64,000 bases of DNA from Clonostachys chloroleuca (taxonomy: Eukaryota > Ascomycota > Sordariomycetes > Hypocreales > Bionectriaceae), in assembly GCA_037952775.1 (NCBI GenBank), contig JBANAY010000001.1, forward strand, positions 6,200,001-6,264,000, written 5' to 3'. Positions within the stretch are counted from its first letter, which is position 1. Each line of letters begins with the position of its first letter. Below are positions 11,801-24,679 of the stretch, one piece after another. The notes beneath the pieces were generated by a model. That model was not told the origin of the DNA. It saw only the letters and a program-made list of their open reading frames with translations, and searched no databases. Position numbers and translations under genes: made by a program.

Positions 11801-14800
11801 ACCTGGATAGGTCCAGGGGGCTGAATTTCGCCTTGCTCAATCAGAGTGAATGCTGTCTGTAGTTGCTGGCTGAGCAGTTCCGGAGCCACATGGAATAAGG
11901 TGATGGCGTCGACACTGGCATATGAAATATTCCGACGGAATGGGTCCATATCCAGTTTCGAGTTTTCGTGAATGTCACGCTTTCCAATTTCTATCAGGCG
12001 CCCTAGAGGTGCGAGAGACTTCCAGGTGGCTTGAAGCAGTTCTCCTGCAAGACTGTTCAGGACAACATCACATCCGCGACCATTTGTAACGGCCATTACT
12101 CCTTCCACGAAGGAGTCATCTCTAGAGGAGAATATGACGTCGTCAGATAGACTAAATCTATCCTTGAGGAACTGCCGTTTTTCAGGAGAACCCACAGTGG
12201 CAATGACCTTTGCACCGGCTCTCAATGCTAATTGCACGGCCATTTGGCCGACTCCTCCCGCAGCTGCATGGACTAAGCAATACTCGCCTGCTTGAAGACG
12301 GCCGACAGTATGCAAAGAGTAGTACGCCGTGACTAAGACCAGAGGAAAAGCCGCAGCTGTTGTGAAGTCCATTTCGCCGATCTTGTGGCAGAGGATGGCA
12401 GGGTTGCGCACCAAGGTTCTATGGGCTCCCTGGCCCGGCCGGAATGCAATGACCCTGTCTCCAGGCTTGAAGTCATTTTCTGACACGGCTTCGCCTGTGC
12501 GGACAACCACGCCAGCAGCCTCGTCGCCGAGCCGGTTATCGTCAATAATCCCGATAGAAGCAGCTACATCTCGGAAGTTGAGGGCAGATGCCTCTACCTT
12601 GACCTCGATATGATCATCTGGGAGAGACAAGTTGGCCGTGTCTTCGTCATCATCAAATGCGAGAGTGTCCAGAAGACCCGTCTTGCCAATCTTCAAGGAC
12701 AGATTTCGATCTTTCTGGGTGAAATTCGCAAGTTTCACTTTCCGGTTCCCGCCAAGCAGTAATTTGGAATCCTTTGTTTCATCCGACTGAACACGAGGTA
12801 TGTACAGTTGTCCTCCCCGCTCAGCCAACTCATCCTCATTCTTGAACTTGAAAAGAGTCTGCAAAATCCTGCTAGCGATATTGGCCTCAGCACCACTTTG
12901 TGGATCTTCAAAGTCAACTGTGGCAATGCGGATGTCATCGTGTTCACTGTGAATGTTGCGAAGCAATCCGGTGGTAATTGCTTGCGCTGGCTTGCTTGAT
13001 TCGATAGTTGCACCATAAGTGGCCCAAACGATGTTGGTAGCCACCCCTTTGACGAGGTTTTTGATTGATTCAAGGTGACTCTCTTCTTGCTGGGGTTCAA
13101 ACAACACATCGACATCTAGATTGACTAACGAAACGACATTGCTGCTGGTGGGCTGCTCTTTGCCGAATGTCAATATCTCGAATTTTCCAGAATGAAGTTG
13201 CTTCAGGCTCGATATAACGCCCTTTGCCAAATCGGATGCTTCTGGAGAGATAAGCACAGAAATAGGTACCTGCGAGTCTACTTCCTGAGCTAAGTCGGAT
13301 GCTTGCCACGCGGTTATGGTTTCATTCGAGAAAGCTTCAGTGAGGCTTCCCGGAGCTGAGAAAGATTTGTCGGAAATGAGGTATCCATTCAGCTTTAGAA
13401 AGTCCTTGTAGCTCAAAGAAGATTGCTCATCGGCAATAATCAGGTCATAGCTCTCAGTATCTGGCTTGATGTGTGTAAGAAGCCCGTGACGTTCTGCGCC
13501 CACACTCTCCGCAACAGAAGCTGCATCTGATGTTTGAGTCTCGGACCAAATGTTGAGATGGTTGAACTTTCTTTTCTCTCCACCTAAATGTCCAATAAGC
13601 TCCCAGATTTGTTCTACACGATCTGTGCTAGAACCTAGATATAGAATGCTTGCATCTGGGGTTTCGTGGACAAACAGTTCAACAATTTGGGCCAGACCAT
13701 GCTCTTGAATAAGTTGCTGGTTGGTTCCGAACTGTGAAAATAGCGGCTTCCAAGATATATTGAAAAACAATTCCCTCTTTTGGTCGGCATCTGCAGAATC
13801 GCTTCCTAAAGCCGTCACTTCGAGCCCATCGATGGAAACCAGGACGTTATAAGCTTCAGAGGTGACATCGTCTGACACGACACGGAGGTTGCTATGAGCG
13901 ACTCTTGTGCCTGGCATGTCTGTTGTGCAGTCGACAAGGAAAGTCTGCCCATGATCGGATTCCTTGATCTGAACAAGGTCACCAGAAAACACGGCGTTTC
14001 GAATAAACGTGGGCACAAAACTTTCACTAAGAGGTTGCCCTAAGCAAGACTCAATGGAAGCAAAAATGACATGGAAAGCTGAATCCAAGAAAGCGGGATG
14101 TACTAAGCAGCGATCTGCAGCTGAGGCGACCAAGGGAGAGGGATCGAACTCCAATGTGCCAACCGACACTCCTGGGCCGCTGTCGATATCTCCTTTAAGC
14201 AACCGAAAGTCATCTCCGTACTGGAGGCCGATGGACTGTAGTTGCTTATAATATAGCGAAGCCGGCTTACGCCGACCGGTCGCACTGTTAATCTTGGCTC
14301 TTTCGTCCCTGGAAAGAACCCCGGTGCGGCTTTCAGACCCCAAACCCGCTCGGATCTGGCCGCGGCAATGCTCAACAAGCCGATCTCCATCACCATACGA
14401 GGATACGCAAAACAAATACCACGTACTCGAAGTTCTCTTCGCTGATACCGTCAAAGGTTGGATCTCCAGCAGAACCTCAGTGCCGGCGTCGTTGGATGTA
14501 AGAACAAGTGCATTCTTGAACACAACGTCTCGTATTTGAAAGCCCGTGGCTGAATCTGTGATGGTAGAGACGGCCTCAAGCGCCATAGAGATGTATCCAG
14601 CAGCAGGGAAGATGACCTTTCCCTGTATGCAGTGGCCATTCAGCCAAGGGATCTCGGATAGACGGAGATAGTTTCTCCATATCGGTCTCTGGTTCTGGCT
14701 ACCTGGTACTACTGCCCCAAGAAGTGTGTGGCGCGAGTTTCGAAGCCGGTGTTGGCGAATGGGCCGTGTATCTGCCCAGTGAGACCCATGATCCCATCCG

Positions 14801-17726
14801 TAACTTGGAAGGTTGCGTAGCAATGTGCCTGGGGTATACTTGGCAACGTCTCCTGTAGTCGAATCAAGCCAAAAGTTACTATTCACTGCCTCCAAGTCCA
14901 CATTGTACCCATAGCTGAACAGCTCTCCAGCACAAGCAATTAGGCTTTCAAAAGCTGGGGCATCTCGTGTCAGTGATGCGACATAAGGCAGGGAAAGTCC
15001 AAGAGCCTTTGCAACATCTCTTGAAGGCCCTTTGAGAGCGGGGTGCGCTCCGATTTCGACCAATATATCGACATCTTGCTCCTCGTTCTCGTCAATTAGC
15101 ATGCCGGTGAGAGCATCCGCAAATCGTACGACTCCAGTCATGTTTGCTGCCCAGTAACTTGCATCCATCTTGCGAGCTGACGAGTCGCGGGCTGTGACAC
15201 TTGATATCATTCGGAGCGATGCATCCGATGGCCTGAAGTTCGGAATCCTAGAAAGTGCAGCCTCGAACCCGGGGGCCAAGGGGGCCATGTGATGCGAATG
15301 AAAGGCCTGCTCAACTCTCAGGCGGCGGTTAAACACACTGCGCGAGTCTAATTCTGACTTCAGCTCCAATACGGCATCTACATCCCCAGATAGTGTGAGG
15401 CTCGTCGGGCTGTTGACAGCTGCAAGGGCGACTCGTCCCTTATACGGCTGCAGAGCTGATAACCATTCCTGCTGGGTCATTCCCACCGCAAGCATTGCCC
15501 CTCGCTCGGATGTGCCGTAAGACATGTACAAGCCTCGGTAGTATGCACAAATTATAGTACTCCGAAAGGAAAGAATGCCTGCAGCATATGCCGCAACAAT
15601 TTCGCCTGATGAGTGACCCACGACAGCACGTGGTATGATACCCCATGCTCGAAGGACCTCAATGATGCCCAGCTGGAGGGCAGCACAAAGTGGTTGGGAG
15701 ATGAGACTTTCGCCCAGTCTTGTATATTCCTTTGACTTTGTCAGCTCGGAAATACAGGTCCAGTCTGGGCGGTCAGGCAGCTCGGATAAAATCTGATCAC
15801 AGCGCTCAATGGTCTGCCGGAATAAGGGTAGCTTCTGTAGAAGCTCTCTTCCCATGGCATACCATTGGGCGCCTTGCCCTGTAAAAATGAATCCCAGCCG
15901 AGGCGACTTGCCCACCGGGGAATTCCATGTGGTGATGTTATCCAAGCCATGAATGAGCGCTTCCGTATTGGATCCAATGGCAAAGGATCGCAATTGGAGC
16001 CTGGACCGCCTGAAGCTGTAGCTAAATGCAATATCGGAGACCGAAATAGGAGACGCAGACTTGCCACTAAGGTACTCCCGAATATGGGCAACATTCTTTG
16101 TGGCAGCACGTTTATTATGTGCAGAGAGAGGGAGAATGTAGGGACGCATTTTTGCGTCTTCATCTAGGTGACCAACAGGATCATATGTCGGCAATATTGA
16201 GGCCATTGACCGACCCGATGAGTAATTTTCGATAATAGCGTGTGAGTTGGAGCCTCCATAGCCAAAGGAGTTGATAGAAGCTCGCCTTATTGGCTTGTCG
16301 TGCGGCCAGTCCGTGACCTCAGTTGGAACCTTGATCTTCAACAGTTTGAAGTCGATATCGGGGTTGGGTGTTTCGAAATGCATATTGGGCAGAATCTTTC
16401 CTGTAGACACTGACATCACAGCTTTGACGACACCTGCGAGTCCAGATGCGCCCTCCAAGTGACCTAAGTTCGACTTAATAGAGCCGACGTACAAAGGCGT
16501 ATCTCTGGTGGAAGCAAACACGGATCCAATCGCATTAGCTTCTATAGGATCACCAGCTTTTGTTCCCGTCCCATGAGCCTCGACGTAGTCAGTATCAGAC
16601 AGTTCAAGATAAGAATCTTTGTATATCTGACGTATGAGCCTGGCCTGGGCTGCCCCGTTTGGAAGGGTGAGCCCAGCTTTGGAACCATCATGATTCGAGC
16701 CAGTTCCTCGGACAATGGCCTTGATAGGGTCGCCGGCGGCTTCTGCGCTGCTTTGGCGTTTCAGCACAAGTGCACAGACTCCTTCGCCACGGACGTAACC
16801 AGATCCATTCTTATCGAATGTGCGGCAACGACCGTCAGTAGAAAGCATTCCGAAATCAGTCATGGTGATGTAAATGTTGGGATCAAAGTGTAACGCAGAG
16901 CCGGCAACGATGGCGATATCAGACTCTCCTTCGGCAACAGATCGGTTTCCGAGATGAAAGCAGACAAGAGACGACGAGCAGGCAGTATCTATCGTCATAC
17001 TCGGGCCATGAAGATCGTAAAAGTAGGAGATCCGATTAGAAAGGACAGCATTTCCAGTGCCTGTAACAGTATACTTGGGATACGTCACAAGGTCCTTGGT
17101 CGTCATAGAGTTGTAGTCATTTGTAAAGGATCCAACGTACACTGAGGTACGAGAACCCTTGATAGATTCGAGAGGGATTCCAGCTGAGATCCAAGTTAGT
17201 GATCTTCTTGTGCAACATTCTTTTGGGAGCCATACCATCTTCCAGCGCCTCGTACACTACTTCAAGTAGCAACCGCTGCTGGGGATCCATCGATTCGGCC
17301 TCCTGCTTAGAGATGTGAAAGAACTCATTATCAAATTGAGACAAAGGCTCGTCCAGAAAGTACCCATATCGAGCATTGGTCTGATGTCAATGAAATGATC
17401 AGTGTTTGGTCAAATCGATTCATGCTTTGAATTCTTACCGTCCCCTTGTTTGTGCCCAGTGGATGGTAAAAGGCATCAACATTGAACCGGTCCTTCGGAA
17501 TCTTTTGCTGTAGATCCTTACGAGTGACGACGTTATCCCATAACTGAGGCAGGCTTTTGGCGCCGGGAAAGCGAAACGCCAACCCAGTAATGACAGTGGG
17601 ATCGGTAGAGGGGCCCAGACTCCGACTACCATCCGGTCCGATGGAGGTTGCGGACGACTGTGGGCGGGAGGGACTGCTCCCGTTGCCCTTGTCTGAAGAG
17701 GGAACAGAGCTAAGTAATGTAGACAT
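5853..17726 (-). CDS. Hybrid PKS-NRPS megasynthase, KS-AT-DH-(psi-MT)-ER-KR-ACP-C-A-T-R*
   Basis: Exons 17726-17439, 17380-17236, 17183-8602 and 8510-5853 give 3890 aa. A cytosolic, iterative enzyme expected to build a reduced polyketide, amidate one amino acid and release the product. KS (46-470) has DTACSSS with Cys213, EAHGTGT and [12 protein letters not shown] (575-890) has GHSSG (Ser about 668). DH (964-1260) has HxxxGxxxxP with His995. Residues 1285-1460 look like a degenerate C-methyltransferase. ER (1645-1967) keeps [11 protein letters not shown] (1992-2180) has GGLGGIG and Tyr2133. ACP is GLDSIV (Ser2306). C (2385-2830) has HHINLDNG. A (2849-3370) has [11 protein letters not shown] across the last intron. 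T has GGHS (Ser3438). R* (3520-3880) keeps SS but has Cys3699 and Arg3703 where YxxxK is expected, which fits a Dieckmann cyclase giving a tetramic acid. The SDR gene is divergent from it. Confidence 0.95.
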
Positions 17727-18934
17727 TGCCTACGTGACTCGGGTTGAAAATACAAACAGCTCGCTGTTTTCTCGATCTTTTGCTCCTCCTTTTCAAAGTG
17801 TGACGGCCACTGAGGTAATGAAAGGCAGAGAACGAATTTTATAAACGCAGCTAGGAGAAGACTGTAGGGCCTGAGCCGGATGATGTCTTTTTAGTTTTAG
17901 GGGAGAAGATTTACAAATTGCCTACAAATACCATAAGTAATCGAGGATTAAATAGAGAACGATATGAGAGAAGCCCCCGGCCGACTTCGCTTAGCCGTAC
18001 CGTCCATGACGATTCAATATCCTCGGCATCTCCTAAACCAAAAGCCAGATCAACGTGTAAATCAATGCAGAAGGTAAAACTGTAGATCTCAACAAAGGAT
18101 CCCTCTTCTCCCGCGTTAAATGAGGGATATTCGCTGCAGTTGTCGCCATCAACCGTATCACGTATGGCCGAGGAGGGTCAAATTGTGCAATCCATACGTC
18201 TATGCTCTCACGAGGAAAGTAACAATATTGCATGCAGGAACTGGATTGGGAGTTGCCTACATGCTGGCTGCTGAGTCGTATAGGCCATCAAGTTTCTGGG
18301 CATCGTTATGTGCATCTCGGCAAGGCAATAGAATCCATTTCGCAGAGCTGGGCCAGATCTTGTAACTATCACCGGTGTGGTTACGTCAATTTTTACTGCC
18401 AGCCGACGAAGTGAATTTATTCCTATATCCGGAATAAACAACAAGTGAATAAGCGAGATGAATATGTCACTGAAGGTACCTTGGTCTACAAGAATTACTG
18501 GATGAAGAGTGCCATGCGCCCAGGGTTGCCCTAGGAGTGGAGTTGGACACGAGGGTATGCAGGAGTAGGGGAGGATCCGTTACATTCAACCTTGTTGACC
18601 GTCTGACATATTGAGCATCATCTTTGTCACATCATATCTCGCAACAATGTCGCATTCACGGAAGTGATAGGTCCCAGCTGAGGAAAATCAATTCATGCTT
18701 CTCCACGGTGGATCGAGCCCGGCATCGGTGATCATATTGGATCCTACATTACTTAAGCGCAGACGTCATAAGCGGTATGATTCCGCACGGTCAAGCATTT
18801 GAGCGTTATGATGGGGGTGTGTGGCAGTTCCTTCATCAAGGACTAAGATCCGGTATACGTGCATCACTGATTGCAACTTGAAGTAAGCTGTACTGTGAGT
18901 TCTCTCCCTTCCTCGCCAGGCACAAAGTTCGATC
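17727..18934. promoter_or_regulatory. Shared divergent promoter of PKS-NRPS and SDR
   Basis: A 1.2-kb region between two start codons that point away from each other. It contains no coding sequence I can support; small open frames on both strands show no motifs. A TATAAA-like sequence lies near 17840 on the PKS side. Co-regulation of the two genes is inferred from arrangement only. Confidence 0.5.
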
Positions 18935-20082
18935 ATGGCCTTCTACCAAGCCACTATTCCTCCTCTACCGGACTCTCTCCGCCTCGATGGCCAAACCGCT
19001 GTTCTCACAGGAGCGACAGCTGGGATCGGCCTCGAGCTTTCTCTCCAGCTTCTGTCTCGTGGCTTAAGGCATCTCATTGTCGGCGTTCGCGACGTCCAAA
19101 AAGGGGGTGTCACCCGCCTTGATCTTCTCTCCAACCCAAAGGTTGTGAAGAATAATCCCAATGCCCAAATTACGGTGCTTAAGCTCGACCTCTCAAGTCT
19201 TAAAAGCGTTGCAAAGTTTTCTAATGAAGTTTTGACTATCACTTCACGCCTTGACTGCCTTATTTTGTGCGCTGGAATCAACACTGCGCACTTCGAACAG
19301 ACTGGCGACGGAAATGAGCGGTATGCAATGCGGGGCTGTTTTTGTATCTGTCATGGAATCTTTTCACTGCTGACCGATGCCTCTCAGATGTTTTCAAGTC
19401 AATGTTTTATCAAACTTCTTGATCCAGATGCTTCTTCTGCCATTAGTGCAGTCGACTGCTCGGGAGTTTCATGATGCTTCATCCCCACAACAGCCTCCCA
19501 CTATCACATGGGTTGGGTCTATGGGACAAGCTTTTCATACCCCCGACCTCGGGAGCGACAATGGGAATCAAGATACCATTCTTCAGGCCTATGCGTCCAA
19601 GGAACGTTATTCTGGTATCAGAAGATACCCAGATACCAAGCTTTTCGTGTCTATGATCAACCGCGAGTTGGCCTCTCGCCTCCCAGAGCATGAGGTCATT
19701 GTTAACAATGTGTGCCCTGGAACAGTGAAGACAGGGGCTGATAATAATCTTCCATTCTATCTACGAATCCCAATGAACTTCAATCGTTTTCTGAGAGGCC
19801 GTACCGTAGAAGATGGCGCTCGCGCAGTTCTTTGGGCAGCGAGAGGCGGCCTTCACGAAGACCAGCCCAACGGCTTCTATGTCGCCGACAACCATCCTCA
19901 AGAGTAAGTTCTACCCCAGATTGAATAATATGTAACCATTTACTAATAAGAAGCATTGATTTAGGCCCTCTGCTTATATCAATACGCCAGAGGGACGGAA
20001 GTTTGCTAAGAAGCTATGGGATGAGCTCATCCTAGAGGGTAGAAAATGGGATGCTAAAGTAGGCAACGGATTGGTAGCATAA
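18935..20082 (+). CDS. Short-chain dehydrogenase/reductase, retinol-dehydrogenase-like, in the PKS cluster
   Basis: Exons 18935-19320, 19388-19903 and 19965-20082 encode 339 aa. The classical SDR fold is shown by TGATAGIG (about residues 25-32), LDLSS, a CAG motif, a GS segment before the active site and YPDTK as the catalytic YxxxK, followed by NNVCPGTVKTG. It should use NAD(P)(H) to reduce a ketone or oxidise an alcohol. Joining the exons restores RCFQVNVLSNFL and HPQEPSAYINTPEG, which supports both introns. Its divergent placement next to the PKS-NRPS makes a tailoring step on the polyketide-amino acid product likely; the exact substrate cannot be read from sequence. Confidence 0.9.
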
Positions 20083-20559
20083 TCATATAGCAGTTCTATA
20101 CACTCTTTAAGTTATTTAAATTTAACCATCGATTATGGAGCCGTCTGATTTCTATCATGATTACTTGTGAGGAAGGCAGGTGTAAAATTCTGAGTGCCTC
20201 TGCGCCTCATCATTCCAATTAGAGGAGCTAGGGTTGCTATGCAAACATAATGGATATTAGTCGTATAAATGAAGACTTCACATATGGACTGTAGTTAGTA
20301 TGGCATGCCCATCAACTACGGGAGATGAGGAGAGAGGCCCAAAGAAACATGAACTAAATAGAAATCTTACGAGGATCAATTGAAACTCCAACAATTTCTT
20401 TTATTTGTCACCTGAACTCAATCTACTCACTATCTCTATAGCCACTGTATTTCTGTCACATCGATAGCTTTAACCGCAATGGTCAAGCACAACCCCTTTG
20501 GAAGCCCCTTAGGGCGTCGATCGTATAGCCTGTCACTAAGCGAGATCGGACTATCTAAT
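20083..20559. other. Convergent 3' intergenic region
   Basis: AT-rich spacer between the converging SDR and MFS genes; no gene or repeat seen. Confidence 0.4.
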
Positions 20560-22331
20560 TTATTCAACACTCTCCTCCTGGTGGATGCCTTGTTCAGTTT
20601 CGTGTTCCCTGTCGAGACTAATATGCTTGACAAAGAAGCTCCCAATCATGGCTGCTCCACTGAGCGCACACATAACGGCCCACACAATCTTCAAGGAATC
20701 TGCATAAGCCTGTACCAGCTCTTTCTTCTTCACGTCATTAGGCATGTCGTGGAGAAATGATACAATCGAGCTGGCATCTCGACTATATTCAACCGCCTGG
20801 TCAGCCAAGGTTGCAGTGGCGAGCAGGTTGGATCTCATTTGGTTCTGGAATATGAGTCCAGAAAGGGCCACGCCTAATGCCTGACCAAGCATTCGTGAGA
20901 AAATGAACATGGATATAGCATGTGACATGAGCTTGTCCGGCGCCGCAGCCTGATTGATGATGGCAAGGGAGGTGTAGAGTAGCCCCTGGCCGATTCCCAT
21001 GAAGATGGTCAGGAAGAACCATTCGGCAATAGTGGTATCTACATCCAACATTGTCATGACCCCCAGTCCAATAGTGCTCAGGATCCAGCCAAACCAAGTG
21101 ACCCAGCGATACTCACCACGCTTGGATATGACTGTCCCCGCCACCATTGACATGGGTGCCAGAGTGAATGTGGCGGGGAATAGAGCAACGCCGGAGATGA
21201 TGGGGCTATAGCCCTGAACAGCCTCGAAGTACAAGGGGAGGAAGTACAGCGAGCCGTAGACAATGGCAGCGTTGATGATGCCCGACAACAAGCTGTAGAG
21301 CATCTCGTAGCTCCTTAGAAGACTCATCGTCATAATTGGCTCTTTTGGGACGTATGATTCATAAATGCCGAACGCGAACAATACGGCAATGCCAAGCAAC
21401 AAAGGGAAAAGCGTCTGCCATTGATCCCACTCATACTGGACACCACCCCAAGTCAACGGCATAAGCGTGCAGGTGGCGGCGCCAACGAAGACAAGGCTCC
21501 CAAGCCAATCGAACTGTCTCAGCTTATCGATGACAGACCCCGGTGGTTTTGAAAGACGCAAGAACATGGGGATCAAAACCAGGACAATCGCGGCAAACGG
21601 AATAAGCATCCAAAAGATGCCCCTCCAACTCGCCTCGTACGCAAGGGCGCCGCCGATAACAGGGCCGCACACACTCCCAAACGCCCAGACGCCCCCTACT
21701 ATTCCAAAGTACTTTCCGCGTTGTCTCATGGGCACAAGATCGGTGACGACGATATCGTTGAGCAGGATGATGCCACCGCCACCCACCCCCTGAATGACGC
21801 GACCGGCGAAGATCGTGCCGAAGTCCTTGGCAACGGAGGCGACAATGACGCCGATCAAGAAGAGAAAAGAACATGCAACAAGCACTGGCATGCGGCCAAA
21901 TATGCCTGACCACGCCGCTGTCGGCAGCTGAAGTACTGTCGAGCTGAGAAGGAAGCTTGTACCAGTCCAGAACGCCTCGATCGCCGTGCCCCCAAGATCA
22001 TTTGCCATAATCTGCAATGTCCGATGTTAGCGAGGATGAATCATCACGAACGGTTGCTGGAAATATTTGCATATATCGAGGCGCTTACAGGTAAAGCTAC
22101 CGTCACGGCAGTTCCGTCCAGCGACACCATTGCTGCAAGAACAAGGATGGGTGCCAAGGCCAGCCAGAATCTTCTATCTGGCTTGAATTCTGTATTCGGT
22201 TCGGCGGCCTCCGCTCCTCCGCCAGCGGCCTCAAGCTCGACATTGTTAGTTACAGATCCAGAAGTAAAGTCCTCATTCTGGCTCTTCTCTTGGGTTCCCT
22301 CAGCGGGATTTGAAGCCTTGGTCTCGGGCAT
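20560..22331 (-). CDS. MFS transporter, drug:H+ antiporter type, in the PKS cluster
   Basis: Exons 22331-22089 and 22011-20560 give 564 aa. A charged cytosolic N-terminus of about 50 residues precedes many hydrophobic helices. The first helix carries MVSLDGTAVTVALP, and the joined sequence continues IMANDLGGTAIEAFW, as in 14-helix fungal exporters. Helix 4/5 features GRVIQGVGGGGI, and VCGPVIGGAL resembles antiporter motif C. It should sit in the plasma or a vesicle membrane and export the cluster product, possibly giving self-protection; that role is inferred from location. The gene diverges from the adjacent monooxygenase gene. Confidence 0.92.
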
Positions 22332-23389
22332 GATGTATAGCTTGACAGCTGACTTAGTTCTCTCACGGTAGTTGATCTTGATGTCAATTCAATATAGTAA
22401 ATTTTCCGCAGTATGAAGCTACAGGAGATAACTATCTTTCTCGCTTTTTGCAGCCGGGTTAATGTAGACGCTGGATACGACGATCCAGTTCCTCACCAAC
22501 AAAGCCACGCTGGGAGTTGGATTTCTAATCCATAACCCCTGCTATTTCATCAATTCGTCGAGTTGCATATTTTCTGTCATGACGTGGGAACATTCCCAAT
22601 CAAATCGACTATCGAATGGCATCATATTAACCGAATCTTGCAACAACCACTCAGGGATCTTTGTCAAACTCTTCCAAAGGATCTGCAAGCACGAATAATG
22701 AGACAGCGGAATGAAGAAGTCATAATGCAACAAAATGAAACGTCCACCAGGGTCAAATCCAACAGATCCTGCGTGTGCCGTACCAGGGGCCCCTGAGCCG
22801 ATCACAATCCAAGTATACGAATAGCCTAATTTTAGGGCTCGGGAGGGCCCAGATGGCCGAAAGGTCTCCGTATATGCAGGGCTAGGGATACGGGATCGGA
22901 AGCATTCCGCTGCTGGCTTGTCAACAGTTGCTTTTGATCCTTGCATGCCGCGCCTCGATTATTGCAAATACTACCATAGGCACTCTGTAGTAAGTTACTT
23001 CGAGGTACCTCTTCGAAAACGCCCCTAAGTGGGTTGCCGAGACACATGGCATCTTTGTATGCAGCCAAACCCACAGTAAGCACGGGAAGACTGGACCGCT
23101 TCGCATCTATGCGATGCTCCTGGTCCCCGGAATTAGATCGTCACATCGCCCTAGGAATCTAGCGCCCGTCTTGCCGACAAGGCCATTCAAGATGGGTGCA
23201 ACGGTTATGGTGTGGGCAACAAACAGTGTCCACAAGGTAGGCGAGTGACATCTGAATTGTTTGAGATTCATAATGTAAAAGGAAAAGGGGGTCTAAATCT
23301 CCAATATTGCAAGCGGCAAGCCGGGTTCATTAGCCCTACGGAAAAGATTCCTCATTTCACTTGATTTCAGCTGCTACAAACATATCGCA
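22332..23389. promoter_or_regulatory. Shared divergent promoter of MFS and FAD monooxygenase
   Basis: A 1.06-kb region with no supportable gene between two divergent starts. Small frames on both strands lack motifs. Confidence 0.45.
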
Positions 23390-24679
23390 ATGGCATCTAG
23401 GCCTCTTCAAATTGCCATCATAGGCGCTGGTCCTGCAGGCTGTACACTCGCTCGCCTTCTTCAGGTCTCTGAGCAAGCCAGCGCCGTCAAAGTGACCATC
23501 TTTGAAAGAGAGGCCCAGCTTCATGATAGAGATCAAGGCGGAACGCTGGATCTTCACGACTCTACTGGTCTGGAGGCCTTGAGACGCGTTGAGCTCCTCC
23601 ACACTGACGAGTTCCGGGCTATCGCTCGCCATGACGGCGATGCTATTGTTCTCTGTGACAAAAATATGCGCAGATGGATCAACATTGCCAGCAGCTCGGA
23701 CGGAGGATGGCTTGCTCAAGGCAAACCTGAAGTTGATCGGCTGCAGCTGCGGCAGTTGCTTCTGAACAGCTTAGTTGGAGACGTCGTGGTCTGGAATAAG
23801 CGAGTCAGTAAAGTTGAACTTGCTACAGACACAAGTTCAACCTTGTATTTCGAGGATGGGTCGTCCAAGTCCGGCTTCGACTTGATCATTGGCGCAGATG
23901 GCGCCTACAGTATTGTTCGCCCCCTGATCACTCCTCAAAAGCCATTTTACAGCGGAGTTGGGGGCTGGAACATGCTCTGCCATAGAGCTGACATTCTTCG
24001 GCCGCTCATGAACAAGATGATCAATCGGGGTAGCCTGTTTGCATTCTCGGATGGCAAAGTCGTCATGGGTCAGCAGTTGGGCACAGGCTCAATTTACATC
24101 AGTATGTGGGGTCTCAAGCCCGAAAACTGGGTGTCAACTTCAGGCTACGACGTCAAAGACCCGAAACAAGTCAAGCAGGCTCTCCTAGAAGAGTTCAAGG
24201 ACTGGGCCCCTGAGCTCCGAGAGTTGCTCGCGTCTTTTGATGAAACGCAGGTGTGGCCCCGTAGCCTTGTTATGCTACCAACAGGCCTCACGTGGGAATC
24301 CAAGCCAGGACTCACAATAATGGGCGATGCTGCTCACGTCATGTGTCCTTTCGTTGGTGAAGGAGTGAATGCCGCTATGGCTGATGCGATGGAACTCGCT
24401 GATGCGATCAAGGATACAATCAAGAGCGGCTGGAGCAGGGACTTGCTCGCTCGAAATGTTGAAAAGTACGAACATGGAATGCGCAAGCGGACTCTCCGCG
24501 CTTCTTCCATGACAGAAGATATCATGAAGTTGATGCTTTTCACCCCAGGCGCCCCTACCACTACAATCGAACAGTATTTTGTGAGAGCAACAAGCGATGA
24601 TCTTCCTTTCTTGCTCCGACCAGTTTGGAAATTTTTGGTCAACTTCTACTACTTTGCATTCAAAGCTTTTTTCAAGTAA
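23390..24679 (+). CDS. FAD-dependent monooxygenase, TetX/UbiH-like (PHBH fold), in the PKS cluster
   Basis: Single exon of 429 aa. The N-terminal Rossmann motif GAGPAGCTLARLL starts near residue 11, followed by the FEREA strand end. The DG motif is FDLIIGADGAYS (about residue 165), and the second FAD motif is GDAAHVMCPFVGEGVN (about residue 310) with an Ala/Met/Asp-rich helix after it. These define class A flavoprotein hydroxylases, which use NAD(P)H, FAD and oxygen. The C-terminus ends in a hydrophobic, aromatic segment (FLVNFYYFAFKAFF) that could touch the membrane. Context suggests hydroxylation of the PKS-NRPS product. Confidence 0.92.
   Translation: MASRPLQIAIIGAGPAGCTLARLLQVSEQASAVKVTIFEREAQLHDRDQGGTLDLHDSTGLEALRRVELLHTDEFRAIARHDGDAIVLCDKNMRRWINIASSSDGGWLAQGKPEVDRLQLRQLLLNSLVGDVVVWNKRVSKVELATDTSSTLYFEDGSSKSGFDLIIGADGAYSIVRPLITPQKPFYSGVGGWNMLCHRADILRPLMNKMINRGSLFAFSDGKVVMGQQLGTGSIYISMWGLKPENWVSTSGYDVKDPKQVKQALLEEFKDWAPELRELLASFDETQVWPRSLVMLPTGLTWESKPGLTIMGDAAHVMCPFVGEGVNAAMADAMELADAIKDTIKSGWSRDLLARNVEKYEHGMRKRTLRASSMTEDIMKLMLFTPGAPTTTIEQYFVRATSDDLPFLLRPVWKFLVNFYYFAFKAFFK

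Noticed and set aside
8600..17100. Many 60-140-codon frames antisense or out of frame within the PKS-NRPS gene (for example 12735-13115, 15741-16163)
   Set aside because: They shadow conserved PKS domains and show no motifs, introns or start context of their own.
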